Shown piece after piece: positions 10,287-23,861 of a stretch of DNA of 64,000 nt. The notes beneath the pieces are model-generated. The model had not been told where the DNA came from. It searched no databases and was given only the letters and a program-made list of their open reading frames with translations. The stretch comes from Pleurodeles waltl. Its lineage: Eukaryota; Chordata; Amphibia; Caudata; Salamandridae. The position numbers were made by a program, and so were the translations under genes. The stretch covers positions 169,927,272 to 169,991,271 of the forward strand of contig NC_090450.1 of NCBI RefSeq assembly GCF_031143425.1, given 5' to 3'. The stretch's first letter is position 1, and the number at the start of each line of letters is the position of its first letter.

Positions 10287-11535
10287 AGTGGAGTAAAGTG
10301 GCATGAAGTGGCTTAGAGAGTTGGTTAGAGAGTCACAGAGTGGAGTAAAGTGTCGTACAATGGCACAGAGTGGAGTAGAGTTTAATGGAGTAGAGTGTCA
10401 GAGCGGAGTATCAAGGATTTTAATGTCAGAGTGAAGTGGCATAGAGTACAGTGGTACAGAGTAGTTGACATAGAGTGCAGTGGTATAGAGTGCATTGGTT
10501 TTGAGTAAAGTAGTGTTGAGTGCCCTGGTTTAGAGTATAGTGCAGTAGGTTAGAGTGAATAAAAGTAGAGGGGCACAGAGTGTAGTGGCACTGCATATAT
10601 TGCAGTGGCACAGATTGCAGTGCTATGTCGCAGAGTGATGTGTGGTATTTTAGAGTGAAGTGGTGCAAGGCAGAGTAGAGTGGCTTAGAGTACAGTGGGG
10701 AAGAGTGCAGTGATGCAGAGTAGAGAGCGGTAGCAGAGTGCACTGGTGTAGAGTGGCATAGAGTTGAGCAGTGCAAAGTAGTGCAGCAGAGTAGAGTGGC
10801 GTAGAGTTTGGTGGCAAAGAGTGCATTGTTGCAGGGTAGAGTGCCTTAAAGGGCAGTAGTGTAGAGCAGAGTGGCGTAGAATGCATTGGTGGAGAGGGCA
10901 GTTGCGTAGAGTGATGTAGAAAGCAGCGGCATAGAGTGCAGTGGTGCAGAGTAGAATAAAGTGGCATAGACTGCCGTGGTGTAGAGTAGAGTGGTGCAGA
11001 GGAGTGTAGTGATGGAGAGTGCAGTGGCACAGAGTGTAGATTGGAGTGGTGCAGGGTAGATTGGAGTGGAATAGCATAGAGTGGAGTTGCGTAGAGTGCA
11101 GTGGTTTACACCAGATTGTTTCAGAGTAGAGTGAGGTGCCCTTTAATGGAGTGGTGTAGAGTAGATTAGAGTGGCATAGAGTGCAGTGGTGCATAGTAGA
11201 GTGGCGTAGAGTTTAGTGGTGGAGAGTGCAGTGCTGCAGAGTAGAGTGGTATATAGTAGAGTGTAGTTGTGCTGAGTAGACTGGCATAGAGTGCAGTGTT
11301 GTAGTGTGCATTGGTTAGAGTAGGATAGTGTAGATTGCAGTGGCATAGCGTAGAGTGGAGTACACTAGATTGCATTGGCGTAGAAAAGCACAGGGTGGAG
11401 AAGAGCAACGTAGAGTGCAATGACATAGAGTAGATTGTTTCAGAGCAGAGTGAAGTGGCGTAGAGTGGAGTGGTGCAGGGTAGAGTGCAGTGGCATGGAA
11501 TGGAGTGGCATAGAGTGGAGTATGCATGGTTTGGT
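10287..11535. repeat. Degenerate GAGTG satellite, right part
   Basis: About 1.25 kb of imperfect decanucleotide-like repeats (TAGAGTGCAG, TGGCATAGAG, TGGTGCAGAG), continuing the array interrupted by the LINE. The minus strand is read as long Cys/Ser/Thr/His/Leu-rich frames solely because the short period lacks stop codons in that direction; these are not genes. Confidence 0.88.
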
Positions 11536-12863
11536 AGCACACTGCCATTACTAACAACACAGCTTCAATTGAAATGACTATTACATTTGCACAGACATAC
11601 AGTTTTACTGCTAAAAGTACATAGCACACAAATGTTAATGTGTGAAAATGTCATTACCTAGTGTATTGATTTGTTTTGATCATATAATATTTGGTTCCAC
11701 CACACATATTCTTAAATATCTGCACATTTCATTTACAGGCATTTACATTTTGTTGCATGGTAGAAAAAAATAGCATTCTCCAGCTTTCCTCCAGCAGAAC
11801 CCCACTAGCCAGGATAATTATCATATAAATCATTTCACTTTGAAGCCACAGAAAGAAAGATAAATACCAAGCTCCATGGGAAGACAGAGCCCGTCATTTG
11901 ACCTTGGTCTTTGAATGCACAGCAAATGTGACAAGATGAGAACAAGATTTAAAAGCCGTTTTACAGAAATCAAACACTGGTCGAAAGATAGAGTAAGCAA
12001 GGGATGCTCTACGGGTTGGACAAACTCAAGCTGGACAGTCTAAAACAAATAAGTCTAGCAGAAATGTGAGTTACAAACCACAAAGCCAATGGTGAGCAAT
12101 TGGCAGAATGCATTCCCAGGAAATCTTTCCAAATGTCCCCTAAATGTCTTTAGCAAACCAAACAGCTGCACGGTCTGGTAGGCTTCAACCTAATGAACTC
12201 ACCCTTTGGCCTTGTTCCTCTGTATGGATATGGAACTTCTTATAATGTACGGCAGGGGTTAATTTATCCCTTATATCAAGAATTGTGTACTGAATACTAT
12301 AACCTCATGCAAGGCCTTGTGAACCTGCGCACACAACCTCAATACCCCCATCTCCTGGACCTGTGCACCATCCGCCACCCCTATTTCACTTGAAGGGGCG
12401 CTGTGTGAAATGGAATATTCATGATGAATCAGTTATGATACACGTCAGAAGACTGGCTGAGATACCTTGCCTTCTTTAACACAGAATTAAATATATGCAG
12501 AACTACCACTCCCTTCCTTGAGACCCAAAGATATTCGAGGTCTTCTATGTACCTTATTATTCTATGCTGCTGAAGACGACAATGTTGAACAATCAACCTC
12601 CTCTAGCCTAACCCACATATCAGAGTAAGGATTCTATACCCATGAAATGCTGCCATTACACGGATATCTGACAGACTAGAATACAATACGCCATCTAACC
12701 ACTGCAGTAGTCAAACTGCACCTTTTTATTTAGGGTCTTTTACATGCGCTTTTATGGGCATGGTCTGCACTTGCTGTATTTTCCTGTAATGTGAAATGTA
12801 TGCAGATTTATGCTAATACAATGATACGAAGACTGTATTGCTGATGGCTTGGTTGTCTATCAA
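11536..12863. other. Unrecognised sequence
   Basis: No gene, RNA or identifiable repeat. AT-rich with short open frames only. Confidence 0.4.
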
Positions 12864-13625
12864 CAGGGCCACTTGATTTATGCATTGGTATGCTGCAGTG
12901 GTTTTCACATACTTATGTTATTTGCCGCAAAATCCATCATCTGCTGAATAATCTACAGATTTAAACAAAAAAATCTAATTCATCTGGTTCAAACGTTACT
13001 AAAACATAGTGACATGAGTTGCTGCATGGCGGAAGGCCCCTTTCCAAAAGCTGACTGGTAACCTTTCTTTTGCTTGTTGGTATATTTAGGTGTTAAACTG
13101 GTACTAATGAAGTGTAGCCTAAGCCCAGAGAGTGTTAACAAGGGCAACAAGCATTTGGAACGCAACGGGTCTCGCATTTCTCCGCGTAGAGCTATTCGCA
13201 GTTGTAAACACCCAACCGGACTTTTCTTGCCACATTAAATGGAAAAAAAAAGCGCGACCGCGCTGCTACAGTTCACTCGTAGTGAAACCTGTCAGCAAAA
13301 GTGCAATTATCTACCTAACCGGCAAAAGTGCAATTAACTATGTAACAGGGTCGATGTCATGGAAAGCGCTCTACTTCTGCCAAGCGAGATCGTGCTGCAA
13401 CAAAAGATAAAAAGTGGTCCACACCCGGATGGAAAACAGCGAGCCTCGCATATTTTCAGTATTTGGTTGCTGCGCTCAAGGAGGGCAACGCAGGCTGGAC
13501 CCTAAAAATGACAAAATAATAAAATACTATCACATGTGGCATAATTTGCTTCTGCTTGCTGTATAATTTAGTCAACCCTTCCACATAATTTGGCACTCTC
13601 CTGCCGCATAATTCCAGTGGTCCTA
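12864..13625. mobile_element. hAT-like MITE, older copy with nested insertion
   Basis: It begins CAGGGCCACTTGATTTATGC and ends GCATAATTCCAGTGGTCCTA. It aligns along its length with the uninterrupted copy at 15810-16215 (shared stretches include CATCATCTGCTG, GTTAAACTGGTACTAAT and CACATAATTTGGC). Between GTTAACAAG and CTAAAAATGACAAAAT it carries about 360 extra bases that the other copy lacks. Its termini are diverged and no clear 8-bp duplication remains. Confidence 0.75.
13139..13497. mobile_element. About 360-bp insertion nested in the hAT-like MITE
   Basis: This block is absent from the sister MITE at the equivalent position. It is flanked near its ends by GGGCAAC (13142-13148 and 13484-13490). 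It contains internal near-duplications such as AAAAGTGCAATTA twice (13298 and 13325 regions) and a higher CpG content than its host. I cannot assign it; a short DNA element or SINE is possible. Confidence 0.5.
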
Positions 13626-15801
13626 TTACCAATGTATCCACATGTAACTGTTATTCTTGATTTTTCAATTTTTTCTGTCTGTACTCATGAAACTCGAAAA
13701 TTACAAAAAAAAAAAAAATACAAGTGAAACAAGAATGTTATAAACAGAAAAGATAATATATTTCATATGCTAACAATAACAACAATAATAACGCCAGGCA
13801 AAACTGCCTAAAATGAAACGTGTCTTCTCCCTGTTACCGGCATTGTAATCTATCTATTTAAGTAGATAAAAACATTTGGTGTAACTGTGAGATTAATTGT
13901 GGTGTAAAAAGGTAAAATCTGGGCTCAAACTCGCTTTCTGTGTTTCACCATATAGTGTGATTCTGCAAATACAGATACTGCATTTCACAGTCTCCTGTCT
14001 AGCCTGCGGGCGTCAGGCTGAGTGGGACTGTATTACCTCTTTACTTCTTCCTCATTGTCCTGCAGGGCTGGTGTTCCAGGGGGCAGATGGGGGTGGGGCA
14101 GAGGATGGCAGCAATCAGCAAACTGTTGTCTCCTCCTCTCTCCTTTGTTCTCACAGTTGCATAATGGGGGCAGCCGTAAACAGGACAGACAAAAGGGCAG
14201 GGGGCGTAGGTGGCCTTCTGAGACATCTTCATTCTGTGACCATCAGATCAGTCATTGGTAATTGGAGGCAGCTTAGGAGTTCAAGTGCAGGGTCATTATA
14301 AGTAGCACTTTTGCACGTTAATGGCCCTGTAAATCATTGAAGTGAGAGGGGAAATTATTTTGTCCCCTTGTCCCCTCACCATCGTCCCTGGTACTTCCCA
14401 CACTCCACAATCTGTGGCGGGAGGGTATACATCCCCCACACTTCCTACGTCCATGGGCAGTAGCACTACTAGAGAGTGTGAAAAAGAGAAAGAAATGATG
14501 GTGACAAAGGGGAGAGGGCTATATACTGAGATGAAGAGACAGACGTTTGGAACAATAAGTCAACAGTGTGAGAAGAGGAAAGCAAACAAGGGCCTGCCAG
14601 CTGAGTGAAAGAGTAGATGGTGAAAAGAGATAAGAAGATAACAGAAGAAGATGGGGCAGAGAAAGGAGCAAAAAAACAGAAACATAAACATGCTTAGGGT
14701 ACAGACAGAGATTGGAAAGAGAATAAAATGTAGAGTGGGCATATATAAAGGGGAAGTAGAGGGAACTGAGAGGAAGCATGTGGGGAAGTGAGAGAGGCAG
14801 AAACAAATGGCAAGATAGGAAAAAGTAGGCAACAGATCGGGACAAGGGAACTGAGGGATGAAGAATTTGAATAGAGAGCGACAGAGAGATTAGGTGAGGG
14901 TTCACTTTGTAACTTGCAAGTAAGATCTTTCAATCCCAGTTCCAGTGCATCATATGTTTGAAAGTATGGCGCTACTCTGGTGTTTTTATTTAATGCAGCG
15001 TAGCACATTATTTTCACATGCTATGCTGTATTGCATGAACTATTAGTACCTATATATCTCAAAGAAGTATCACACGCGTCAAGACTTAAATTTTGTCTTG
15101 GACTTTGTACAATGTGCTTGCCTTTTCGCTAGGGTCCCACTACAGCAATGTCATATAACAAACATACAGACAGAAAAATCTCTGTTTGGTAAGACAAGAA
15201 AGAAAAAGCTATTTTCAATGGATTTATCCGTCCAAGGTTCAAGCCTGGAGCACTTTTCTGACATGTTACAGTGTGGCACTAGAAGATTCTGGGATAGAGC
15301 ACATCCTTCAGGTTATGTAGGTATTTCTACTAGTGCTCTTGGTTCTCCATAAACTGGAAATGTTGGAATAAAAACTTTAGAGAAACACAGCTTACAATAA
15401 AATTGACTTCCTCTGTTCATAGGCTATGCCTTACTACCAGTTCGCCCCACATTCAGCTTCCGAAGTACTTTTACTGCAGGGCCTGGGTCACTGCACAGCT
15501 GCAGGAATGATAGCTACACCGTTGCCAGGTCTGGCTTTAGTGCTGGTGCCAGGCAGTGTGAGAATCGTTCTTGTTCCTTTTCCCCAAACACCTTCTTCTC
15601 CAAGCACTCAATCAGTACCACCCTCCAATGCTACCCCTCATCTCTACGAAGACCCACTCTCATGCATTTCATTTCTTTTACAGTGCTACTCATCTCAAGT
15701 ATGTATTGTAGAGTAGGGTGCCGAAGTGCATTATATCACAGACATATTATACAGAGACAATGACTTGTGTAAGTGTATAAACCAATTTATAGGAAATGTT
15801 A
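13626..15801. other. Unrecognised sequence with a purine-rich tract
   Basis: No supported gene. About 14460-14900 is strongly purine-biased on the plus strand (GAGA, AAGA and GGAA runs), which produces Ser/Leu/Phe-rich frames on the minus strand that are composition artefacts. Confidence 0.45.
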
Positions 15802-15809
15802 CTTAAGAC

Positions 15810-16215
15810 CAGGGCCACTGGAATTATGCAATTGTGCAGCCACAGCGATTTTTGCACAGTTATAGATTTGCCACTTAATCCATCATCTGCTGCATAATCT
15901 GCACAATTTAGCTCAAATGGTTCTAAAGTTACTAAAATGCAGCAACACGTTTCTGCACAGTGGAAGGCCCTTTGCAAAGGTTTACTGGTCACCTTTCTGT
16001 GGTTTATAGCTATATTTGGATGTTAAACCGGTACTAATAAGGTGCAACCAATGTCCAGACAATGTTAACAAGTCAAAAAATGACAAAATATTTAAGTAAA
16101 TCTGTCCCAAATTATGCCACATTACACTGCATAATTTGGCTTTTCTCGCAGCATAATTTACTCAACCCAGCCACATAATTGGGCCCTCTCCTTCTGTATA
16201 ATTCCAGTTGCCCTG
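15810..16215. mobile_element. 406-bp hAT-like MITE with perfect 8-bp duplication
   Basis: The terminal inverted repeats are CAGGGCCACTGGAATTATG and, reversed, CAGGGCAACTGGAATTATA. The element is flanked by CTTAAGAC at 15802-15809 and again at 16216-16223, a perfect 8-bp target-site duplication as made by hAT transposases. It is non-coding and so depends on a transposase from elsewhere. It defines the family to which the decayed copy at 12864 belongs. Confidence 0.88.
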
Positions 16216-16223
16216 CTTAAGAC

Positions 16224-17739
16224 CATGAGGACTGCAACATGTAGGTGTCACGTCTTCCATACTGGTAGGCATCATATGCTAAGAGAGCTTAGACCTGGAG
16301 AAATACAAACTCTGGATTTAAAATATAAAATAGTGTCTGGGGTTGTTTTTTTTACTAATACATTTTTATTATTATACAAAGTAACTCTATTTAGCAAATT
16401 TAGAGTAGTGAACGATTAGGGAAAACAATAAGATTGTAAACCCATGCCTTGGAGTTTGTGCTGCTTTTCGATTCTGAGCTTACTATGCTATGTTTGGATA
16501 GTATCTTATGAACTACAGTTAACAAAAATGACTGTGAAAAAATCAGTAACCCACTGAGTTCTTCACATACGAAAAACAATTATTTGAACTGCATGTTACA
16601 CATTGTGCTTTGCTGGAGTTGCACTATCCTTCTGCGCTACATTGAGTCAAAACCCAGACTAGGCAAAACTCAGATCTCTCAAACAGATACATTAATCATT
16701 ATTATCACATACAAATTGCTGGCACACAAAGAACTCTGAGGTCTGTGCCTTTAATCCTGTAAGAAGTGTCAACATGCAATATCACTCCAAACCTCCGAGC
16801 TTGGCACATGGTGCCCTGACAGCAGCTTCTGAACAAAAGCAGAATGCAGGGGGATGCCCAGCAAATGGTTTAACTGCACAGAGGACCAATATCATTCTGT
16901 ATGTGACAGCCAGCTGCAGGCAAAATGAAAATGGGCCAAACACTGTCTGTCCCAGGTCGGCGAGGGCACTTGAGTTCACAATAGGAGCCTGAGCTGGCCC
17001 CTATAGTGAGTGCTGCCGAACTCTCAGACGTCTTGCGGGGGAAAGCACACCTTGCTGCAATGTCAAGAAATACCAACAAAAGGCATCCCTGAAAAGGATC
17101 ATCACAAGCAGGCGTGAAGCCTAAACAACGAACTCTCCATGAAATTTAGATAGGTGGTCACCCAATCTGTACTTCCATTTCATCCACTGTGTGAAATCCA
17201 ATACTGCACAGTTAAAGTGCTTTCCAAAATGACCTAGATGACCTTCCAATTTGTCTATACACATTCTCCTCAGTTCAATGTGTGCTCCTCATTTCCCACT
17301 GTGGTTTTCAGTCTACCTTCCTCACTAGGTAACCTTGTCATCTGTGGTGGTAGAACTAGGGATGTTGAGGCATAGAATGTTTGGGGCTGAGTGAATGGGG
17401 TGTGGGAGTTGCTCAAGGACTTCATGCCTGCAAATTATTTCACACACTGATTTAAGTGGGCTGCAAACAGAGGGGGAGGGGGTTCTTTAAAAGGGACTTG
17501 GGGCAAATAAGAGTAACTAGGAAGTTTTTTTGCCAGAGGGCTCGGAAACATGTAAACAACTATCCTGTGCCTTGCACAGCCTGCCATTTGACCAGTAATT
17601 GAATGTCTGTCTGTGAGTTTTCTATTATTGTGTCCAGATATACAGCTCAACAACGGACCTAAGCTTGACACAACCAGACCTATTGGCTTTGCAAGGGCTT
17701 ATTAGCCGTATCAAATAAGTTAGTAACAAATGTAAGAAA
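16224..17739. other. Unrecognised sequence
   Basis: No supported gene or repeat family. Short open frames on both strands around 16774-17079 overlap each other and have no domain character. Confidence 0.4.
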
Positions 17740-19894
17740 TTGTTTCTCTGTTGAAGGCAGTGAGAACCCACTTCAAAAAATACTCACAACACTTGTCAGG
17801 GTGAACGACAAAAATCACTAAATAAAATTGTCCTTAACCCTCTTGTTTGCTTGGTACAAAAGCTGTCAGACTTAGCTTACAGGCAATGTGTAAAGTATTT
17901 ATGCAGCACTCACAGTAAGGAAGTGAAGAAGAATCCCAAATCAGTTTAGAAAGAGAATATGTTTTAATAAATAAAAAGACTCAAAAACGACTAACTCCAA
18001 TTAGTATAACCAGAGATATGGATTTTTAAAGTTTTAGGTGGAAATAGCAGCAAAACCTCAAAGCACTAGACCGGATCATAGTAAAAAGTTAAGGCTATCC
18101 GAGATAGAGTGTGGGGCAGATACACAGACCAGGTTTGCTCTGTTGGAAAGTTTAACTTCTAACTTGGTCATGTTTCCTGTGAAAAACTTGCATCAATTAG
18201 GTTGTTGGAAGGTCCGGCTGCCGGCTGGATCCATAGAGGGACTGGTTAATGGAGATTGCTGAAGTTCTAGGCCTTAATCAGAAATTTGCATTGGTGGAGA
18301 ACCCGGAGGGAGCTATTGTTGGTGCAAAAGGCTGGTCGATGATTGGTACTTTGTTTTGGGGGCACAGGGGAACACAGAGCAGTTATTGGTGCAAATAGCT
18401 CTGTGCTGCAAGGTCCATTGTCTGTATCTGGATAGGTCTCGTCAGCAGTTGGATCAGTTTCCGTGTTGGCCTCAGTAGAAGTTCACCCGTGTTCACGAGG
18501 AGACTGGGGGAAGTTATTTTCACCGCAAAGAGTTCAGAACCTCTGGTTCTTCACCTGAAATCCAGTTTTTACAGTTTTAAGGTTGGAGGTGTACACATTA
18601 ACACCAACCAAGGGTCCAGGACCAGGGACTACCACCTGGGGTTTAGGACTCATTACAGAAGAGGCCAGCAGCAGGGTCCAGGCAGGACCATTTGGCACTG
18701 TTCAGTTAGGCAGTTGTAGGGAAAGGCCACTGAAAGCTTGTTGTGTCCTTGTAGCTCAATCAGGAGAACAACCAACTGACCCTTTTAGTCACTTCTGGGG
18801 TCCTTGGTTCAAGGCAAGCAGGCCCAGTTTTCCTTCAGCTTTGACAGCAGGGCAGTGCCGCTGAGTCTTCAGAACTCAGGAGTGTTTAGATGAGAGGTTC
18901 TGGGGTTGCCATTTGTATTCCCAGTGCCCACAGATGGGTGGAGGACACACCCTTTGTCTAACCATAAACTGGTTCTGGTCAGTTCTGCCATTTTCCGTGG
19001 TTCTGGCTCCAGCTTAGCTACTGAAAGGACAGATGGCCCCAGGTGTGAGCTGCATTTGCTAGTGAAGGGGCAGGCATCTTACGAAGTCAGGAAGGGGCTG
19101 GGTACACAGCCCTCATTCTCCCGCTCCATTCTCAGCAAGGGACTGGGTACAACCCCCAGGCAATCCTGCTCAGGGGAGGAACACTATTTGCCACACGCAA
19201 GGCCCTTTTGTCCCCTGTCTGGAAGGAATGTACATCGCACCACAGGAGAGCCATTAACAGTCATGTGACCATGGACAGTGGCAGAAAGGCACATTTAATT
19301 TAGACAGAAAAATGCCAACTTTCTAAAAGTGGCATTTTCAAAATAGTAATTTCAAATCTAACTTTACCATTAAAGAGGATTTTAAATTACAATGAGTCGA
19401 ATAAGCAAATAAATAGTGTTTCCCAAACTGGACTTATCACTTATTAAATGTAATAGGGTAACCCAGTGTTTGTCTGTGGGAGGCTAGCCTTGCCACAGCG
19501 TAAAACGACTTTGGGGGATTTTCACTGCCAGGACGTGTAAAACATAACTTCACATTTCCTACTTTTTAAATACCATGCTCTCTGCCCCATGAACTGTCAG
19601 GGCCTAATTTCTTGATGGCTTGTAAGTTTTAAAAAGAAGGCTTAGGCTTAGCAAAAGGTTTATTTTTGCCAGGTAAAATGCTAGTTTTAAAACTGCAAAA
19701 AAGGAAGCAGTGGCAACCCTGAGAACTTTTTTTTTATAGTGCTTCTTTAATGGTTGGCCCAATGAGTGCTCCAACCCACAAGTAACATTTAATTTATACC
19801 CATTGTACCATAAACTAGGGATTTAAAAGTAAATGAAATGGTCCAATCAGGTCTATGCCATTTTTACCATATTTAAAGGGAAGAACACACACTT
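17740..19894 (+). repeat. Unclassified interspersed repeat R1, copy A, left part
   Basis: Its distal 650 bp aligns in inverse orientation with the repeat at 63060-63990. Shared landmarks are TTTCTAAAAGTGGCATTTTCAAA, the region around CAGGACGTGTAAAACA, and the final ACTGG/AGCAG and CAACAAAAAC blocks, which lie beyond the L1 at 26626 onward. No coding domain is visible. The start boundary is approximate. Confidence 0.65.
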
Positions 19895-20119
19895 TTTTTT
19901 TTTTTAAATCTGTTTATTAAGTACTTTCACACAACAATCCGGATATGCGTCCGGGTTCAACATCATGTTTGTGTCGATTACTCTGAATACCATCACATGG
20001 AGTGTAGTGACAATTCTGCGTGATAATGAGGCAGCAGCTTAAACATTTCCAGCCTCTGCTTCATAAACCCCATGTTTACCACCACGTGCAAGTGCGTGCC
20101 ATGTGATGACAAAGTTGCT

Positions 20120-23100
20120 GCGACTTCAAGGTGGACGAGTATCATCTTTATTTTACCATCACCCCTCTGTCTCGGAGGAAGTGCAGTACCTGTGCCTCTG
20201 CTCCAGCCCACTGCAACAGTTCGTTTGACCAGCGGTGAGTGTCTGGCACGCTCAGGGCCTTCCATTGCATCGCCAGGAGGCGTATAAATAATACAAACGC
20301 CAAGTCTACACACCGGTGCACCTGTTTTTCCCCTCTGCGTCTCGAGCGGATCCCCAGTAAACAGGATTCGGGAGTGGGGGATAGTGATTGTCCTCACCAT
20401 TTAGCCGTCAGTGAGGTAATGTCCTGCCATGCACGCAACACTGGGGGACAATCCCACATCATATGAAAGAAAGTGGCATCCGGATCCCCACATCTTGGGC
20501 AATCCGGGTTAACTTGTGGAAACATACGTTTGAGCCGGTGTGGAGATAAGTAAGTTTGGTGTAAATAATTGAATTGCGTGTAACGGAATTGAGAATTACG
20601 TGAGACTTTGTGTGTCAAGGTGAGTGCTGTGTTCCATGCTCACTGTGTCAGTGGCGCAGACAGAACCGCATCCCACCTAGCCTTTGCCTGTATCTGGGCT
20701 TCCTCAGGACAAGCCAGCAGAATTTTATATATCTAAGATATGTTAAACTATGTGCCTGCACCAGCTAGTAATTCATGTAGAATAGGGGCTGTTGGTGGTT
20801 TGTATTCCCCGCTTTTCCATGTGTCACATACCAGCTGGTGTAACGCACCATAGGCTATGAACCAACCTTGTCCCGGATCGTGAGCACTCGCCAACGCTGC
20901 ATATGACAGGAAATGTCCCTCCTCAAAAATGTTGCCTATTGTTTGGCTATTTGGCCCACGAAAGGCATACAATTTGTGTCGTCCAGCTACCCTCCCTATG
21001 TCTGGGATGGCCAGCAGGGAAATCCTATGTGTATATGACGGGGCCCGATTTCCCTTCAATACATAACGGCGCCAGTTCCACCCAGCCGCGTTCATCAGAA
21101 TATTACGCAGGCGCGGTGGTCCATCATGATCTCTAAGCCATCGCAGCACATTAGTATGGCCCAGGGAGGCATTCGCCATCCGAGCCTCTGAGCCGAGGGG
21201 GACCTGCAGCCAGCACAAGATCCAGTGTATCTGCGCCGCTGCTCGTAGTGCGGGGCTCCCACTCCACCCTGCGCCAGTGGCAAGTAAATCTTGTCTAGCG
21301 CCACCCGTCAGCATCCATTGCCCCACACCAGGTCGGTCAGCAGGCTGGACAGGGTCCCAAAGAAAGCCCGAGGAAGTGTTAGTGGCAGGGCAGAGAAATT
21401 ATATAATAACAGTGGAAGAATAATCATCTTTGCGATCGCCACTCTCCCCAAGGGGGACAGCGGGAGTGAACACCAGAAAGGCAAGGGGCCTCTGATGGAC
21501 CTAAATGCTCAACCCAGATTCCCCTCTCTAAGGTCTGTAATGCCATGGTATATATGTATCCTAGGTATTTGAAAGTAGTATAACACCATGGCAAAGCATA
21601 AGTCAAGGCCGTGGTTCACTGAGGCTCCGGCACTGATCGCATCGGAAATAAACAGGACTTCGTCCAGTTCACCTGCAGACCAGATAGGTCTCCAAATGAA
21701 TCTAGCAGACTCAGTAAATCCGGGAGGGATTCAGAGTAATTACGTAAATATATTAGTGCGTCGTCTGTATATAGGGAGACGATCCGATACTTGTCACCAT
21801 CCAACATGCCCCATTTTGGAGCCATACCCTGCAGCCGCTCTGCCAATGGTTCAATTGCCAATGCAAACAGTATCGGCGATAGAGGAAAGCCCTGTCTCGT
21901 GCCCCTGCCAACTGTAAACCTGTCTGATATGACCCCGCCTGTCTTAACTCTTGCTTTCAGGTCAGAGTATAATACAGTTATCCAACGCACAAATATATTG
22001 CTGAAACCCATGCGCCTCAATGCCTCCATTAAGAAGGGCCAGCCTAGTGTATCAAATGCTTTTTCTGTGTCCAAAGACACTGCTATCCGTCTGTAGTCTA
22101 GCTCCGGCGTCTCTGCCATGAGCCTCTGTAGGCACCGAATATTAATGAAAGTGTTGCGGGCAGGTATAAAACCTGATTGGTCCGAGTGAACCAGAGATGC
22201 GATTAGCGGGAGAAGGCGATTCACCAGCACTTTCCCCAATAATTTACAATCTGAATTCAGGAGTGATAAGGGGCGATACGAGTGGACGTCTAGTGGATCA
22301 CGACCCATCTTAGGGAGGACCACTATCACCACCTCACATTGTGACTCCGGGAGCTGACCCTTACTAAAAGTCTCCTTTAATGTTTCCAGATATGGTTCAA
22401 GCGTCTGTGTAGAAAAAGCCCCTAGTACTCAGCTGGAAAGCCATCACTACCAGGAGCTTTGTATTGAGCTAGTTGGTGCAGAACCTGCTGAATCTCTTCC
22501 ATTTCTATAGGTTTCTCCAGATCCAGCACGTGTAGTGTAGCGAGGCGGGTCAAATGAAGCGCCTCGAAAAAGTCCTCCAATTGCCCTGGTGATGGAGTGG
22601 GGCGTGCCATGTACAGAGCACTATAATATTGTTTGAAAGACTCATTCATTTCTAATTGTGTATTACCTATGACCCCGGATTCTAATCGGATGGTGCATTT
22701 GGGGGTATGCTGTTGTTCACCTCTTATTAACTAGGCTAGGAGCCTGCTAGAGCAGTCTCTCTCATAATGCATCCGAGCTACATAGTGACGGTAGTCAAAC
22801 TGTCTTAAACGCAAATCAACCTCGGCCCAGTTCCCACGCAACTCACCCAATTTCCCCCGATCCACTGTGCCCGACGCCACCCCACATTCCGCCTCACATA
22901 GCTCCACCTCACTCTTTTGTAAATCGCGTGCTAGTGTGCGTCGTATCCCCCTTGCCATTGACACACATAAACCCCTTACCACCACTTTGTGCGCATCTCA
23001 CTCAATTGCCCGTGAGGACGACATCCTCTCATTTAGTGTAAAGTAGGTGTCAATATGCTCTGCTAGTTCTGTGCGAAACGGAGGATCAATTAGTAGATTC

Positions 23101-23861
23101 GGTTTTAGGTGCCAGGAGGGGACGCGTGTGGGCGTTATACCCCACTGAATAGAGGCATTCAAAGGGCAGTGATCAGATCTAGTTTTTGCTCAGTAAGAAT
23201 CCCTGATAAAATTATGAGTCAGCCCGTAAGAACTGAGCAGTAAATCTATTCCAGTGTGGAGGCAATGGACCGGAGAGAAAAAGGAATATTCCCTATCCAG
23301 GGGATGTAAATCCCTCCACACATCATTGAGTCTCCTCTTTAGCATCCAAGACTGCAGCACCTGGGAAATTCTTCTACTCGGGGCGCCTGGAAATGGTGGG
23401 TGAGATCTATCCATATCTATGTTTGGTATGCAGTTGAAGTCCCCACCCCATATACGGGGTAGCGAGGGGTCTCGTATTAGTTGTGAAGAGGTGGATAAGA
23501 GAAAGTCCCCCGGTTTAGTATTTGGTGCATAAAGCCCCATTATAACTAGTTGTCTCCCATCCAGTGCCCCCTCCAATTGGACATATCTACCCTCTTCATC
23601 TATTTTATAGTGCACCACAGAGTAAGGGACTCCGGGAGCAATCCATATCAACACCCCCCTCGCAAATGCTGATGTCTTAGTGCCATATACCAACCCGGAC
23701 CTCTTCCTGCTAAGACTACTCAAGTCTTCTGCTGTGAGGTGCGTCTCCTGCAGTATAGCTATATGTATCTTATGGTGTTTACGGTATGTATATATCCTGC
23801 GGCTCTTAGAGGTACCAGCCATGCCCAGCACATTCCATGTTAAAGTACTATATGTAGTCAT
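20120..23861 (-). pseudogene. L1 ORF2: endonuclease, reverse transcriptase, C-terminal zinc motif
   Basis: The frame opens MTTYSTLTWNVLG at 23861. The endonuclease (23861-23190) keeps TWN, LQETH, GGDFN and, after a stop, SDHCPL. The linker and fingers region reads in fragments: KAPGSDGFPAEY at about 22440-22470, then YRPLSLLNSD, DQSGFIPARNT, SLDTEKAFD and GTRQGFPLSPILF within 22332-21616. The catalytic box reads YTDD in place of YADD. Further frames carry the connection domain (21606-20750) and a terminal motif CPRCGDPDATFFHMMWDC (20618-20394). At least five stops or frame changes separate these pieces. All motifs are L1-clade type. Confidence 0.9.

Noticed and set aside
10426..11629. Long minus-strand Cys/Ser/Thr/His-rich open frames
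   Set aside because: They are translations of the short-period GAGTG satellite, which lacks stop codons in those frames; no start context, domain or codon bias.
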